In this document: positions 50,124 through 60,573 of the stretch, in pieces | Position numbering within the stretch: position 1 is the first letter of the stretch | Layout: the number at the start of each line of letters is the position of its first letter | Assembly: GCA_023374025.1 (NCBI GenBank) | Contig: SIJG01000004.1 | Location: 1,423,226 to 1,487,225, forward strand | DNA from: Heterodera schachtii | Lineage: Eukaryota > Nematoda > Chromadorea > Rhabditida > Heteroderidae | Length of the DNA: 64,000 nt | Reading direction: 5' to 3' | Position numbers and translations under genes: made by a program | The notes under the pieces: model-generated | What the model was told of the DNA's origin: nothing | Databases searched by the model: none | The model's input: the letters and a program-made list of their open reading frames with translations, nothing else

Positions 50124-51100
50124 TTGCGATGGCTTCGGATGGACTCAATTGGAGGCCAATTGCTACAAATCCTTCGCTTTCGCTTTGGATTTTGCCCAGG
50201 CGGAGGATTTGTGCAAAAGGTTCACCTCAAATTTGACGACCATTGTGGACGAAAATGAGCACAAATTGGTGAAAAGCATTGTGAAGGACGCATTTGTGCC
50301 GGCGATGGGCGAGCGGAGAGAAAAGGGACAAGCGGAATTGGCAATGGCATTTTGGGTTGGCACCAGAGGGGCGGGGGAGCGCGAGAACGGCACTCGTGGG
50401 GCGGACGGAAGTGGAAGTAAGGCCCAAAGAAAGAGAGAGATATATGTAGGAGGAAGGAGAGCGGGGGGAAGGGAGAAAGAGGAAGAGAAATAAGAAGAGA
50501 ACGAGGAAAATGAAGAGAAAGGGGAAGAGGAAGAGGAAGAGGAAAAGGAAGAGAAAAAGGAAGAACAAGGGGAAGAGGAAGACCGAAGAGAAAGGGAAGA
50601 GGAAGATAAAGAGGAAAAGAAAGAGGAAGAGAAATAGGAAGAGGAAGAGGAAAGGAACATTTTGGCATTTTGAACACCCAACCTAATGATATCAAAGAAA
50701 GCGTATTTTGAGTGTTTGCAAATGCCATTCTCAACTTTTCCCTGTCCAATTCGTTTCCTTTTTCAGTTTCCTTTTCAAATGAAACAAATTCCTTTTGTGC
50801 CGCGATAGACCCCAAAGAAGGCTCGTGGCTTCTTCATTTGCCTTGCAATTCGTCGCTTATTGGTGCCATTTGTAAAAGGAAAGCCGTGGCAAATTTGGAC
50901 GAGGGCATTCCCTATGGAATATTATTGGTAGGCAATTTGAACTTTTGGCGTAATGTAATGCTTTTGAAAGAATCAAACGGTGACCGGCAAAGGGCGTCTG
51001 AACATAACGGAAGAGAAAAAAAAGGAAATGCTAAAAAAGGAACAGAATTTGGTGAAAACGATCAACGGAGACAACAAAAGCGACGGAATGGGATGGGAGG
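50124..51100 (+). CDS. C-type lectin domain protein (5' end missing)
   Basis: The first exon after a TGTCAG acceptor reads CDGFGWTQLEANCYKSFAFA then AEDLCKRFTSNLTTIVDENE and ends near FWVGTR. This is the classic first half of a C-type lectin fold (C..GW....CYK.F....A...C......L..I....E). After an intron full of GA repeats, the next exon gives FCAAIDPKEGSWLLHLPCNS and LIGAICKRK, the second half, with its paired cysteines. EPN/QPD and WND calcium-sugar motifs are absent, so classical sugar binding is doubtful. A likely third exon (50972-51099) encodes a Lys-rich segment after NQTVTGKGRLNITEEKK. A signal peptide is expected but was not found upstream. Confidence 0.72.
50430..50655. repeat. GA-rich low-complexity tract
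   Basis: Imperfect (GAAGAG)n in the lectin intron. It yields long artificial Ser/Leu- or Glu-rich open frames on both strands. Confidence 0.85.
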
Positions 51101-51169
51101 TGGGCAAAAAGAAAGAGAGAAAAGGGAGAGAGAAGAGAGAAAGAGAGAGAGAAAGGAAAGTGAGAGGGG

Positions 51170-51253
51170 TAGTGCTGTTCGAGATTCTTGGTCTCGACTC
51201 GAGAAAGGTCTCGGCTTCGAGACTCGGGAAATTTTCGGTCTCGAACAGCACTA
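51170..51253. mobile_element. 84-bp hAT-like MITE (TCTCGG family)
   Basis: The ends are TAGTGCTGTTCGAGA and TCTCGAACAGCACTA, perfect inverted repeats. The 8-bp duplication GAGAGGGG is at 51162-51169 and 51254-51261. The interior consists of TCTCG/CGAGA words. It shares its termini with 52817-52962. Confidence 0.85.
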
Positions 51254-51657
51254 GAGAGGGGGTGAGAGGAGGAGAGAGAGAACGGTGGATGGGAAGAGGG
51301 CGAGAGAGAGAGAGAGAGAGAGAGCGGGGTAAAGAGTGAGGATAAAGAGAGGGTAGGGAGAAAGAGAATGATGGAGAAAAGGAAAGTGGGAGAAGTAACA
51401 GTGAGACAGTGAGAGGGCACGGGAAAAGAAAAGAAGAACTAAGGAAACTTAGTATAATGAGACAAATTGACACAGGCGAAAGTGCACGAAACATTTGCCA
51501 TAATGTCCGATTCAAGCAAAGGACACATGCTTGGCATAATGCAAACGAACAGCCAAAGCAAAAAGGGACGGAGCAGCAGACAGAAGAGACAGGCGAGACT
51601 GATCAGTGATCAAAAAGTTGCCATTTTTCACAAACCAAAAACATAAAAGCAGGCATG

Positions 51658-53441
51658 GCCGGTTCAGTACCAACAAAATTCGAATGATCGCCAATTTTTT
51701 GAGTACTCTGACCAATTGTATAAGCATTACGCAGCTGCTTCTCAATACGAATATGCGCGACATTACTACACTCCGTTCAAGCAGTACCCACAGCCGCAAC
51801 CACCGCAATATTTTAACCCGGAACACATGCAGAAACTGTACAGGGAAGCGGTACGGTATGCCAATTGGCGATGCCATAGTTAAATGGGACAGAAAAAAGC
51901 GAGAATTGTCCATTTGGGTCTTGGACAGTATCCATCGTTCTACTGTTACAGTACACCGAGTATGATAAACGCGAGTTGGAAAACGCGTTGCGCGGCTACT
52001 TACAGTACATCGCTTTGGCCTACGCCCAGCCCAAATCGGTCTTCCCGCGGCACTACGACTTGCGCGACAAATTCCCGCAGTGCGCCGCGTGGGTTGGCCT
52101 CGCCCGGGACCAGGGGAAATGCGGCGCGTGTTGGGCCGTCGCAACGGCCGCCGCGCGCGACGACAGGGCGTGCATTTTCTTGACACTTCGCAACTATTTG
52201 GTGTTCACCAAGAACCCGAACCTGTACTCATCGACCATGGACATGATCAGTTGCACAAAGGAAGCCGATGGGTACGAAGCGAAAAGCCAAACGAAAAACG
52301 AATTGAAATTCAATGGGGAAAATGGGGGAAAAATCGGAAAATATGGGGAAACCATGGTGGGTTAGGCAAATTGCAATTCAGCTGCAACGGAGGAACGCCA
52401 CAATTGGCGTGGAAGTATTTGGAGAAGTACGGCTATTTGACGGGTGCGCCGGTGGTGAACGGCACCGGGTGCAAGCCGTACGTATTCCCGCCGCTGAAGT
52501 CGGACCCGGAGAAGGAGCGGAAGGCGCCCGAGTGCACGGAACATTGCCAAGCGGGATGGAAGCGGATGGCCATGGACAAACTGAGCGGACGCATTATGCC
52601 GCCAAGCAATGAGACGCGCTACCGCACGGGTGAGAAGGAAAATGCCAAAGGGGAGGCCAAAAGGCATTTCAGTGATCAAAACGAACCATTGGGGCATGGA
52701 CGACTTTGAGGGACAGATGAATTGCCAAGAGCGAAAGATGGACGAATGTTATGGCAAAATGTTGGAGGGCAGCGAGAGGGGAATCATGGCAGAGGCAGGC
52801 ACTCACTGATTGGCACTAGTGCTGCTCGAGAGTCTCGGTCTCGACTCGAGAAAAGTCTTTGGTTTTGTTGGTCTCGATCTCGGGGCTTCGGTCTCGGAGT
52901 TGAGTCTCGGGGTCAAGTCTCGGTCTCGTGTCTCGGGAAATTTTCGGTCTCGAGCAGCACTAATTGGCACGAACGGACGGACACACATTTAGATTTACTA
53001 CTTCGGCTCAGTGGTGGTCAGCATCGACGTGTACGAGGACTTCTACCGCTACAGCAAAGGCATTTACAGAGTACGGCAGAACAAATTGTGGCACAATCTG
53101 AGTTTGACTGATCAGAATTGGCCAAAAGAAGCCTCGACAATATTATTTAATGTTTCTGATCACCGACAGACTAATTTCTCAGAAGAGTGCCCGATGGCGA
53201 CAATTCGTTTGATTTGTTTCACTATTAGCACACGTGGGGTGAGCTAAAGGGCGGACACGCGGTCAAACTGATCGGATGGGGCGAGCAGAACGGCGCGGAC
53301 GGAACGCCACAAAAGTATTGGCTGGGCGTGAACTCGTGGAACAAATGGTGGGGCGAGGACGGACTGTTCAAAATCGCACGGGGCCAAAACGAAAGCGGCA
53401 TCGAATGGCGGGCGATCGACGTGGGATACATTTTCTTCTGA
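51658..53441 (+). CDS. Cathepsin B-like cysteine protease (C1A), 5' end uncertain
   Basis: Papain-family protease. An upstream exon (51658-51849) encodes a Tyr/Gln-rich segment ending [12 protein letters not shown], probably propeptide. After an intron the mature region gives [14 protein letters not shown] and [19 protein letters not shown], with oxyanion Gln and catalytic Cys. Then come [19 protein letters not shown] and the loop [21 protein letters not shown] joins [20 protein letters not shown], followed by [16 protein letters not shown] (catalytic His), [20 protein letters not shown] (catalytic Asn) and the stop at 53439. The GCNGG motif and the long disulfide loop are cathepsin B features. 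However, the His-His pair of the occluding loop is missing, so it is probably an endopeptidase rather than a dipeptidyl-carboxypeptidase. The intron before IYYFG has a GC donor and holds a MITE. No signal peptide exon was found. Confidence 0.85.
52795..52992 (+). other. GC-AG intron of cathepsin B gene hosting a MITE
   Basis: GCAGAG|GCAGGC to CATTTAG|ATTTACTAC joins ERGIMAE to IYYFGS, matching the cathepsin B consensus across the junction. Confidence 0.8.
52817..52962. mobile_element. 146-bp hAT-like MITE (TCTCGG family)
   Basis: The ends are TAGTGCTGCTCGAGA and its complement ending GAGCAGCACTA. The 8-bp duplication ATTGGCAC is at 52809-52816 and 52963-52970. The interior is repeated TCTCGG. 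It lies wholly inside an intron. Confidence 0.87.
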
Positions 53442-53936
53442 AGAGGGACAAATTTAGTCAATTAGCGAGGCACTGATTTGATCAGAAAAGGCCAATGAAA
53501 CGATCAATTAAAAAGAAAATAAAATTTAATTATTTTAAATATTTTTTATTCATTTAATTTGCGATTGTCAATCGATCGAATTGATTTCCTTTTTATTTTA
53601 TTATTTTCACATATAAATAAATTTGTTGGAAATGGAAAATTTATTTTGGCTAATTATTTAAAAAGTCTTTACATTTTTTCCATTTAATTTTATTATATAA
53701 AGCATTTTTACAACCGCAAATGTGTGCCCCAAAATTTATTTTTTCCTCACCCATTTTTTATTTTTGATTATTTCTTTTTTTTTAAATTTCCATTTAATGA
53801 TTTTTCTGCTTAAACTTGGCCCTAATTGTTATCAATTAGCATGAATTATCCGTGTCTTCTTCAAATTTAATAATTTATTAAGCTTTTCATGGGTTTTATG
53901 TCTTTAGAAAAGCAATTGGCCAATCGAAACTTAAAA
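53442..53936. other. AT-rich intergenic DNA
   Basis: Spacer between the cathepsin gene and the next start codon in the same direction. No exon or structured element was recognised. Confidence 0.55.
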
Positions 53937-54372
53937 ATGCATTTGCAATTCTTTTTAATTTTGTTGTTGAATTTCGACGTATCATTCTGTGGCCAAACAA
54001 TTCGTGAAGCAATTGTAAAAGGTAAAATTAAAGAATTTTGAACAAATCGAACGAAAGGGGAAAAAAAAGATTAATTCGGCCGATGGGAATCGAACCAACG
54101 GCTCATTCAAACCATGGAAATCTTTTTGAATGAGCGGCGCAAATTTCTGTTTTTTAATTGCCGTCGCAAATTCCGCGGCGCAAAATTCGGCCTACCTTTA
54201 TGCCTATTTTAGGCGTATATTTTGCGATTAATTTGTATTCCGGACATGGACCGTCCGGCGGGCGGGTCCCTCTCCCCTCTCTCCCTTTTTCTCTCTCTCT
54301 CTTTGTCTCTCTCTCCCTTTTTCTCTCTCTCTTCTCTCTCTCTCCCTTTTTCTCTCTCTCTCTCTCCCCCTC

Positions 54373-54421
<49 letters not shown>

Positions 54422-57400
54422 CCTTTTTCTCTCTCCCCTCATCTCTCTCTTTGTCTCTCTCTCTCTCCCTTTTTCTCTCTCTCTCTCTCCCCCTCCCTTT
54501 TCTCTCTCTCTCTCTATCTCTCCCCCCTCTCTCTCTTTTCTCTCTCTCTCTCCCTTTTTCTCTCTCCCCTCATCTCTCCCTCTCTCTTTGTCTCTCTCTC
54601 TCTCTCTCTCTCTCCACTTTTCCCTCTTTCTTTACAGGATTTTCCTCTTGGTACTACGAAATGCTCTTCACTTCCGTTCCCTGCGACGGTGCTCCGCATT
54701 TTTATTTGGACAATTTATACACGGATTTTTTTACGGAGGAAATTTTCGAAGTGCGCAGTAAAATCGAATCGTACATTTTGGTTGTGACGCATGTTTATTT
54801 GTTGAACGTAAAAATAAAGCAAAGCAAAGAAAAATTGGAGAGGAAAATATATTGGGAAGGGCCAAAGAAAATGACAAATGGATACGAAAAAATCCGAGGG
54901 GAAATGGCACGGTGGGAAAATCCTAGGGAAAAGTCCGAGGGGAAATGGCACACCCGAGGGGAAATGGCACTTTGAGAAAATCCGAGGGGAATGGCACGGT
55001 GAGAAAATCCGAGGGGAAATGGCACGGTGGGAAAATCCTAGGGAAAAGTCCGAGGGGAAATGGCACACCCGAGGGGAAATGGCACTTTGAGAAAATCCGA
55101 GGGGAATGGCACGGTGAGAAAATAAGAGGGGAATGGCACTGTGAGAAAATCCGAGGAGAATGGCACTTTGAGAAAATCCGAGGGGAAATGGCACGGTGGG
55201 AAAATCCTAGGGAAAAGTCCGAGGGGAAATGGCACACCCGAGGGGAAATGGCACTTTGAGAAAATCCGAGGGGAATGGCACGGTGAGAAAATAAGAGGGG
55301 ATGAGAAATCCGAGGGGAATGGCACGGTGAGAAAATAAGAGGGGAATGGCACGGTGAGAAATCCGAGGGGAATGGCACTGTGAGCCCACTCAACATATTT
55401 GTTAATCTATGCCCGTTTTCTTCGATTTTGCCGCCCTCTTTAGGCTTATGCGTCCGTACAATTTGTTCAATTTGTTCGCTTTTTTGGCTCTTCTTAATCC
55501 GCCAACCGCCCTTCAAGAAATGTGTTATTTGTTGATAATAAAATTTGAATTGTTCAAAGCATTGAATTCCGACCGAACAAAAGAGGAAAAGCCAAAATGT
55601 TCTGATGGATTGGAAATGAGGGAAAGCTTTGAAAAAAGAATTGAGCAAATTGCCGAATGGATTCTCAGCGATTTGTTTCTTTTCTTCCCAAAACGGCAAA
55701 AACTCGTCAAATTTTTCAAGTCAATCGGAATTATATTTAAAATTTTTAAATAATTTATAAATAAATTGATAGGGCTGTGTTGGAAAGAAATGAGTTGGAA
55801 GAAACGGAGAAGGTTTGGGTCGCTTTCCGAAGGCTAATCGGCTTTTCGAGGATGGCGATTGTGTGCAGCACTCACCACGAACATTTGGCATTTTTAAGTC
55901 AGTCGTTTCGTTTTTGATGGCACTTTAGGGGAAAATGATAATGAATTCATTTTAATGACAATGTTTGGCATTAAGTAACTCATTCGAATCCGAATGTGTT
56001 CTTCGAGCATTTATTCCGCGATTATTTCCAAAAAAAAGTCGAAGATGGCAAATGGCGATCAAAAATTGTGCTGGACAAATTTCTGTACGATGAATGGGCC
56101 AAGGAAATTTTCAACAGAGAAATGAGAAAAATAATAACGGAAAAAGGTCAGCAGGAGAAATTCAAATAAAGCAATTAAAATAACATTTAAAATTTAATTT
56201 AAAGATGAAAATGATTTTTTTGCGTTGGAAATGAGGACAAATTTTGTGAGCGAATTGAAACATTTGTGGGAATTATATTCGAAGAATTATTGGCAGAACG
56301 AAAAAACAATTCGAACGATAATCGAAGAGACGGGAAAAGAAAGTCGAAAAAGGGCGAAGAAAACGGACGAAATTCTCACGGGACACTTGGGGAAAATGCG
56401 AGAAATTGAATGGAAGAACGAAAACGGAGATGAAAAGGTCGGTTGATGAGAGGACGAAGGTTGGGGGAGGTGATGGGCTAATTGGGCAATTAGCAGTCAA
56501 TTAGGGGACAATTAGGAAGGGAAACACCGAAATGATTTCAAGGAATTGATGCATTTGTGGGAGAATGGCCCCGACGACACTTCCCTTCTGCGCGCTTTGG
56601 CCATTTGCGTTCCGATGGCATTTAACGAATTTTGGAAAAGTTTAAAAAATGGGCAAAGAATGGACGAAATAATGCAAACGGAGCAAATCAAAATGATAAT
56701 TTGTGTGGGGAAACAGATGCGAAATGCGAACCGAAGGGACGAAATTGTGGCCAAATTGAGGGCGGAGAGAATGGCCAAAATATTGGAGGAAGAAGCGGCG
56801 GGGGAGGAGAGAGAGAGGGAGAAATTCGGGGAATTTTTGAAAAAACGAAGTAAGGGCAAACCCAGCGAATTGAAAAACATAATTTAAGGGGGGGGGGGGG
56901 GGAAATTCGGGGAATTTTTGAAAAAACGAAGTAAGGGCAAACCCAGCGAATTGAAAAAACATAATTTAAGTGGGGGGGGGGGGGAATTCGGGGAATTTTT
57001 GAAAAAACGAAGTAAGGCAAACCCAGCGAATGAAAAAACATAATTTAAGGGGGGGGGGGGAAATTCGGGGAATATTTGCCCTAATTAATAATTTAAATGG
57101 AAATGAATTCAGAACGATTCCTTGGAGAATTGTTGGACACTGATGGCATTAGAAAGATAAAAAACTGCTCAATTACGAGGTCATTTTGGAATTAGTAAAA
57201 AGAAAAGAAAATTCGCACATTTTCTTTTCAGAATGAATATTTTTCGGCAAGTGAAAATTTGAAAAGTGACTCATCAACATCAAAGAAGAGGAAGAAAAGA
57301 GAGGAGGAAGAAGGAGAAAAAAAGGAAAAGAGAAAAACGAAGAAAAAGGAGGAAGAGAAGGAAGAAAAGAAGAGGAAGAAGGAGAAAAAGGAAAAGAGAA

Positions 57401-60400
57401 AAAGGAAGGAAAAGAGGAGGAGGAAGAAGGAGAAAAAGGAAAAGAGGAGGAGGAAGAAGGAGAAAAAAGAAAAGAGAAAAAGGAAGGAAAGAGGAGGAGG
57501 AAGAAGGAGAAAAAGGAAAAGAGGAGGAGGAAGAGGAAGTAAAGGAAGAGGAGGAAGGAGGAGGAGAAAAAGAGAAAAGGGAAGAAAGAGGAAAAGGAGG
57601 AGGAGCAGAAGGAGGATCGTCTGCAGAAAGCGATCAAATTTTCGAAGAAATAAATGGAATATTTAATGAAAAAGAAAAAAATAATATCATGGAAAAAGAC
57701 AAAAATGAAAAAGAAAAGGAGGAAAAGGAAAAGAGAGAGGAGAGAAAGGAGGAAAAGCGAAAGAGGAAAACGGAGGGACAAAGTGAAAAAAGGCAAAAAC
57801 ATAATGAGAAAGAGAAAGAGCGGAACGAATATTGTGTAGAAAAGTTGAAGGGAATGGAAGCGGAAAAATACAAAAGTAAAAATAAATAAATAATAATAAT
57901 TAATTAAGGAAAGGCACCCATTTCCGTTTAAGATTTGTTAAATGATAAAATTTTGGCGAATTTATACGAAAAATTTTTGGGGAATGAATTGGAAGAAAAA
58001 TGCATTTGCTATTTGAATGTTGCGGTTTTTGTCAGAACAATTTACTCGAAATTGAAATGGATCGGAAGGAATTGCAAAAACGAAGAGAACGAAAAAATAA
58101 TGGGCAAAATTGGGGGAAAATGGGAAAAATTTGGGGAGGAAAAATTGGCCAAATTTGACGCAATTAATTTATTGTTGGAAAAATTACATTTGCTGGACGA
58201 TGAGCTGAATGAGCTGACAATTGGAGGGTGAAAAGATAACAAATTTTAATTTTAATTTTGAAAAATTTAAGAGCGAATCAAAGAGAAAGTGCCGCCGGAA
58301 AAGCATTGGAAATGATTTTGAAATTGGAAACGGAAAAAGAGGGACAATTCGAATTTGGGAGGGGAAAAATGGGCAAAAAAACAGACAAAACGACACAACA
58401 ATTGCACCTTCAGACAATTGGCACATTAAAAGCCAAAGAATTGCTAAAAGCGGAATTAAACGGAAATGAAAAGCAATGGAAAGGCCAAAACGGAAAAACA
58501 ATGAGCACGCAAAAGATGAAGCAGCTTTTGTCGAAGGAAAAGGCGGAGAAGAAATTTCTAACAAAATTTATTAACGAAATGAAAGCGATGATAAAACAGC
58601 AAAAATTGGGTAATTAAATTAAAAAATAATTAAATTAGCTAATTGAATTGTCAAGTTAATAATCCGTCATGGACTTCGGTCTTCGAAAGAAGTCAATACA
58701 ATTTGATCAGAACGAACGCAAAAGGACAGAAAAGAGACGCGGAAACATCGAAAAAGGCAAAATAAATGAACAAAACTCATAAAGATAAGCTAATTGTTGC
58801 ACTTTAAGCTGATCGAATTCACTCAATTATATGCCATTGAGCAAAACAAACGGAGGGAAATGTTGGCATTAAAAGGCCAAATCGAACGGATCATTTGGCA
58901 ATGGGTGGAGAAAATTGGACCAAAAAACAGTAAAAGTGCCATTTGAATGTTCATTAATTAATTGTTCGAATTTGAGAAGCGCTTTTACTGACCAACGGCT
59001 CGTTTTTGCTGAACTCGGAATTGGACGGCTCGGACTTGGATTTGATTTGTGTTGTGCCGGACAGAATAAATTTGTACCATTTTTATGGGCTCACCGAGGA
59101 AACTTTGTATTCAATGCTTGAAAAGGTGTGACATTTTGCCAAATGCCGCCGGACATAAGCCAATTCAGGGACTGAGTGGGGCCGAGCTGAGTTGGCGCTT
59201 TGGCCGAGTGCCATTGATCAGAATCGAAAATGGTGGCACAATTGTGGTCGATTTGCTTTTCGTGCCGATCCCAGGAAAATATTTTACGGAGGAGCCAAAT
59301 GTGCTGCTGAATGCGTTGCTGGGGGATAAGCTAATGGCAGAAATGAGCACGGAAAAGGATGTCTATTCGTTGGCTGGTGGGGGGGGGGGGGCAAATCGAA
59401 GCGAAAATCGGCAAAAAAAAGGCATTTTTAGGCTACCGATGTGCCAAATTTGAATTGGCGATAGTCCCAAGCGAAAATAACTTCTCTTTTTTTCTCAAAT
59501 GTCTGAAAATCTGGGCAAAAGGTAAACTTTGAAAAAGATGAACACTCGGCACAGTCTAATTGATTAATTAATGCTAATTAACTAATTAATGAATGCCAAT
59601 TTGCATTGCTTCATCTGCTAATTGCCATTCCCCGCTGTTCAGTCCGTCTCATTTATGGCGGCCTTTTCGGCTTTTTCAACGGCGTCTCTTTGTCACTTAT
59701 GGCCACCCAAATTTGCGTTCTGTTCCCAAATGCGCCTTTGTCCTTTTTGCTATTTCAATTCTTCGCCATTTATTCGAAATGGTAACTAAATTAAATTAAA
59801 TTATTTAATTTTTTGGAGGGATTGGGCCAATGAGCCGATAAAATTGGCCCAATTGGCACCGGCGACTCTCAACAAAAACGTGCGCAATTGGCGCCCCCTT
59901 TTGGGACGGAGTTCGATGACAGTGATCACTCCGACATTCCCTCAACAAAACGCAACTTTCAACGTCAACAAATTCACTCTCAGAAAAATAGTGGAGGAAT
60001 TGGAGAACAGTGGGAAAATGCAAAAAATAATTAATTAATTAATGAATTAATTGAAATTTCATTTAGCCAATGAAATATTAGCGGAAAATCCCCAAAATTG
60101 GAGCAAAATTTTTGAGGAAATAAAAATAGAAGAAAAATACCGGCACTTTGCGGTAATCGTTTGTTCAGCTGTTAATTTTAAACGGTACTCAACAAATTGT
60201 GCCTTTCAAAAGAGTAAAATTCGCCAAAATTTATTTGAATGGGCAAATTTGGAAAAGAATTCCGCCCAATTGGACAATTACCATTTGATGCCGCAATTTG
60301 AGCAGAAAACAAAGTGCAAAATGTTACCAAAGTGTGCTCATTAATCCCCAATTGTTTGGGATTGCTAATTAATTAATTAATTATTAATTTAGCCAAGGGC

Positions 60401-60573
60401 CCGCTTTTTGCACTTTTTGGCTCGTCGGTCTTTCGTTGAAAGCGCAAAATGGAGAAGATGTTAAGCATTTGGTGCCAATTTATCCACTCGATTTAGCCAA
60501 TTCACAACAATCGGTTGGACAATTTTTGATGGATTCATTTTTCACGGAGGGACAAACACTTCAAAAAAGGTAA
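53937..60573 (+). CDS. Long gene: signal peptide, helical/charged region, C-terminal poly(A)-polymerase-like domain
   Basis: Exon 1 encodes MHLQFFLILLLNFDVSFCG, a clear signal peptide, then QTIREAIVK. Exon 2 (54651) continues in phase with GFSSWYYEMLFTSVPCDG. The middle exons (about 55440-58617) are unrecognised, helical and Lys/Glu-rich. From 58656 the exons match canonical poly(A) polymerase in order. These are KKLIEFTQLYAIEQNKRREM, then GS..(11 residues)..DLDLICVVP (two catalytic Asp), GGTIVVDLLFVPIP (third Asp), FLKCLKIWAK, RLIYGGLFGFFNGVSLSLMA, CVLFPNAPLS, MTVITPTFPQQNATFNVNKF, NPQNWSKIFEEIKIEEKYRH (RNA-binding domain), SKIRQNLFEWANLEKN and FCTFWLVGLSLKA. Stop is TAA 60571-60573. Phases join from 57266 through 60573, with one GC donor at about 58764. 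Junctions between 54751 and 56000 are uncertain, so the locus could be two genes: a secreted protein and a PAP paralogue. Confidence 0.65.
54270..54632. repeat. CT microsatellite
   Basis: Imperfect (CT)n interspersed with CCCTTTTT in the first intron of the 53937 gene. A ~150-bp block is duplicated within it. Confidence 0.85.
54892..55385. repeat. Minisatellite with GGTGAGAAAATCCGAG-type units
   Basis: About twenty units of 17-26 bp built from AAAATCCGAGGGGAAATGGC plus ACGGTGAG, ACGGTGGG or ACTTTGAG. A higher-order block of ~120 bp is itself repeated (54900-55260). Probably intronic. Confidence 0.88.
56820..57075. repeat. Three ~80-bp tandem copies of an exon end with its donor
   Basis: Each copy reads GAATTCGGGGAATTTTTG..., GTAAGG, ...CATAATTTAAG and then a poly-G tract of 10-14 bases. 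The first copy is the end of an open coding exon (EKFGEFLKKR). Confidence 0.88.
57270..57620 (+). repeat. GA-rich tract encoding Lys/Glu/Arg repeats
   Basis: Imperfect (GAAGAGG)n, open in two plus-strand frames. It appears to be translated as part of the 53937 gene, because the frame continues into SDQIFEEINGIFNEKEK and beyond. Confidence 0.7.

Noticed and set aside
50163..51515. Large minus-strand open frames over the lectin and its downstream region
   Set aside because: Ser/Leu/Phe-rich antisense of GA repeats. The plus strand holds the recognisable lectin exons.
50124..53441. Lectin-cathepsin fusion protein
   Set aside because: Lectin and protease lie in tandem on one strand, but no phase-compatible exon chain was found across 51100-51658 and a MITE plus GA repeats intervene. 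Two genes are simpler.
54076..54150. tRNA gene on the minus strand (GGTTCGATTCCC B-box, hairpin next to it)
   Set aside because: The B-box-like sequence and a strong CTCATTCAAA hairpin are present. However, no 5' acceptor strand pairs with the 3' end and the arms do not make a cloverleaf. At most it is a tRNA-derived fragment in the first intron.
54209..54761. Overlapping Ser/Leu-rich frames over 54.2-54.8 kb
   Set aside because: Pure microsatellite translation, except for the short exon starting at 54651.
54900..55700. Repetitive secreted-type protein on the minus strand (PLGFSQSAI-like repeats)
   Set aside because: The frame is open only because of the minisatellite. No start context or flanking exons. 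Judged antisense to an intron.
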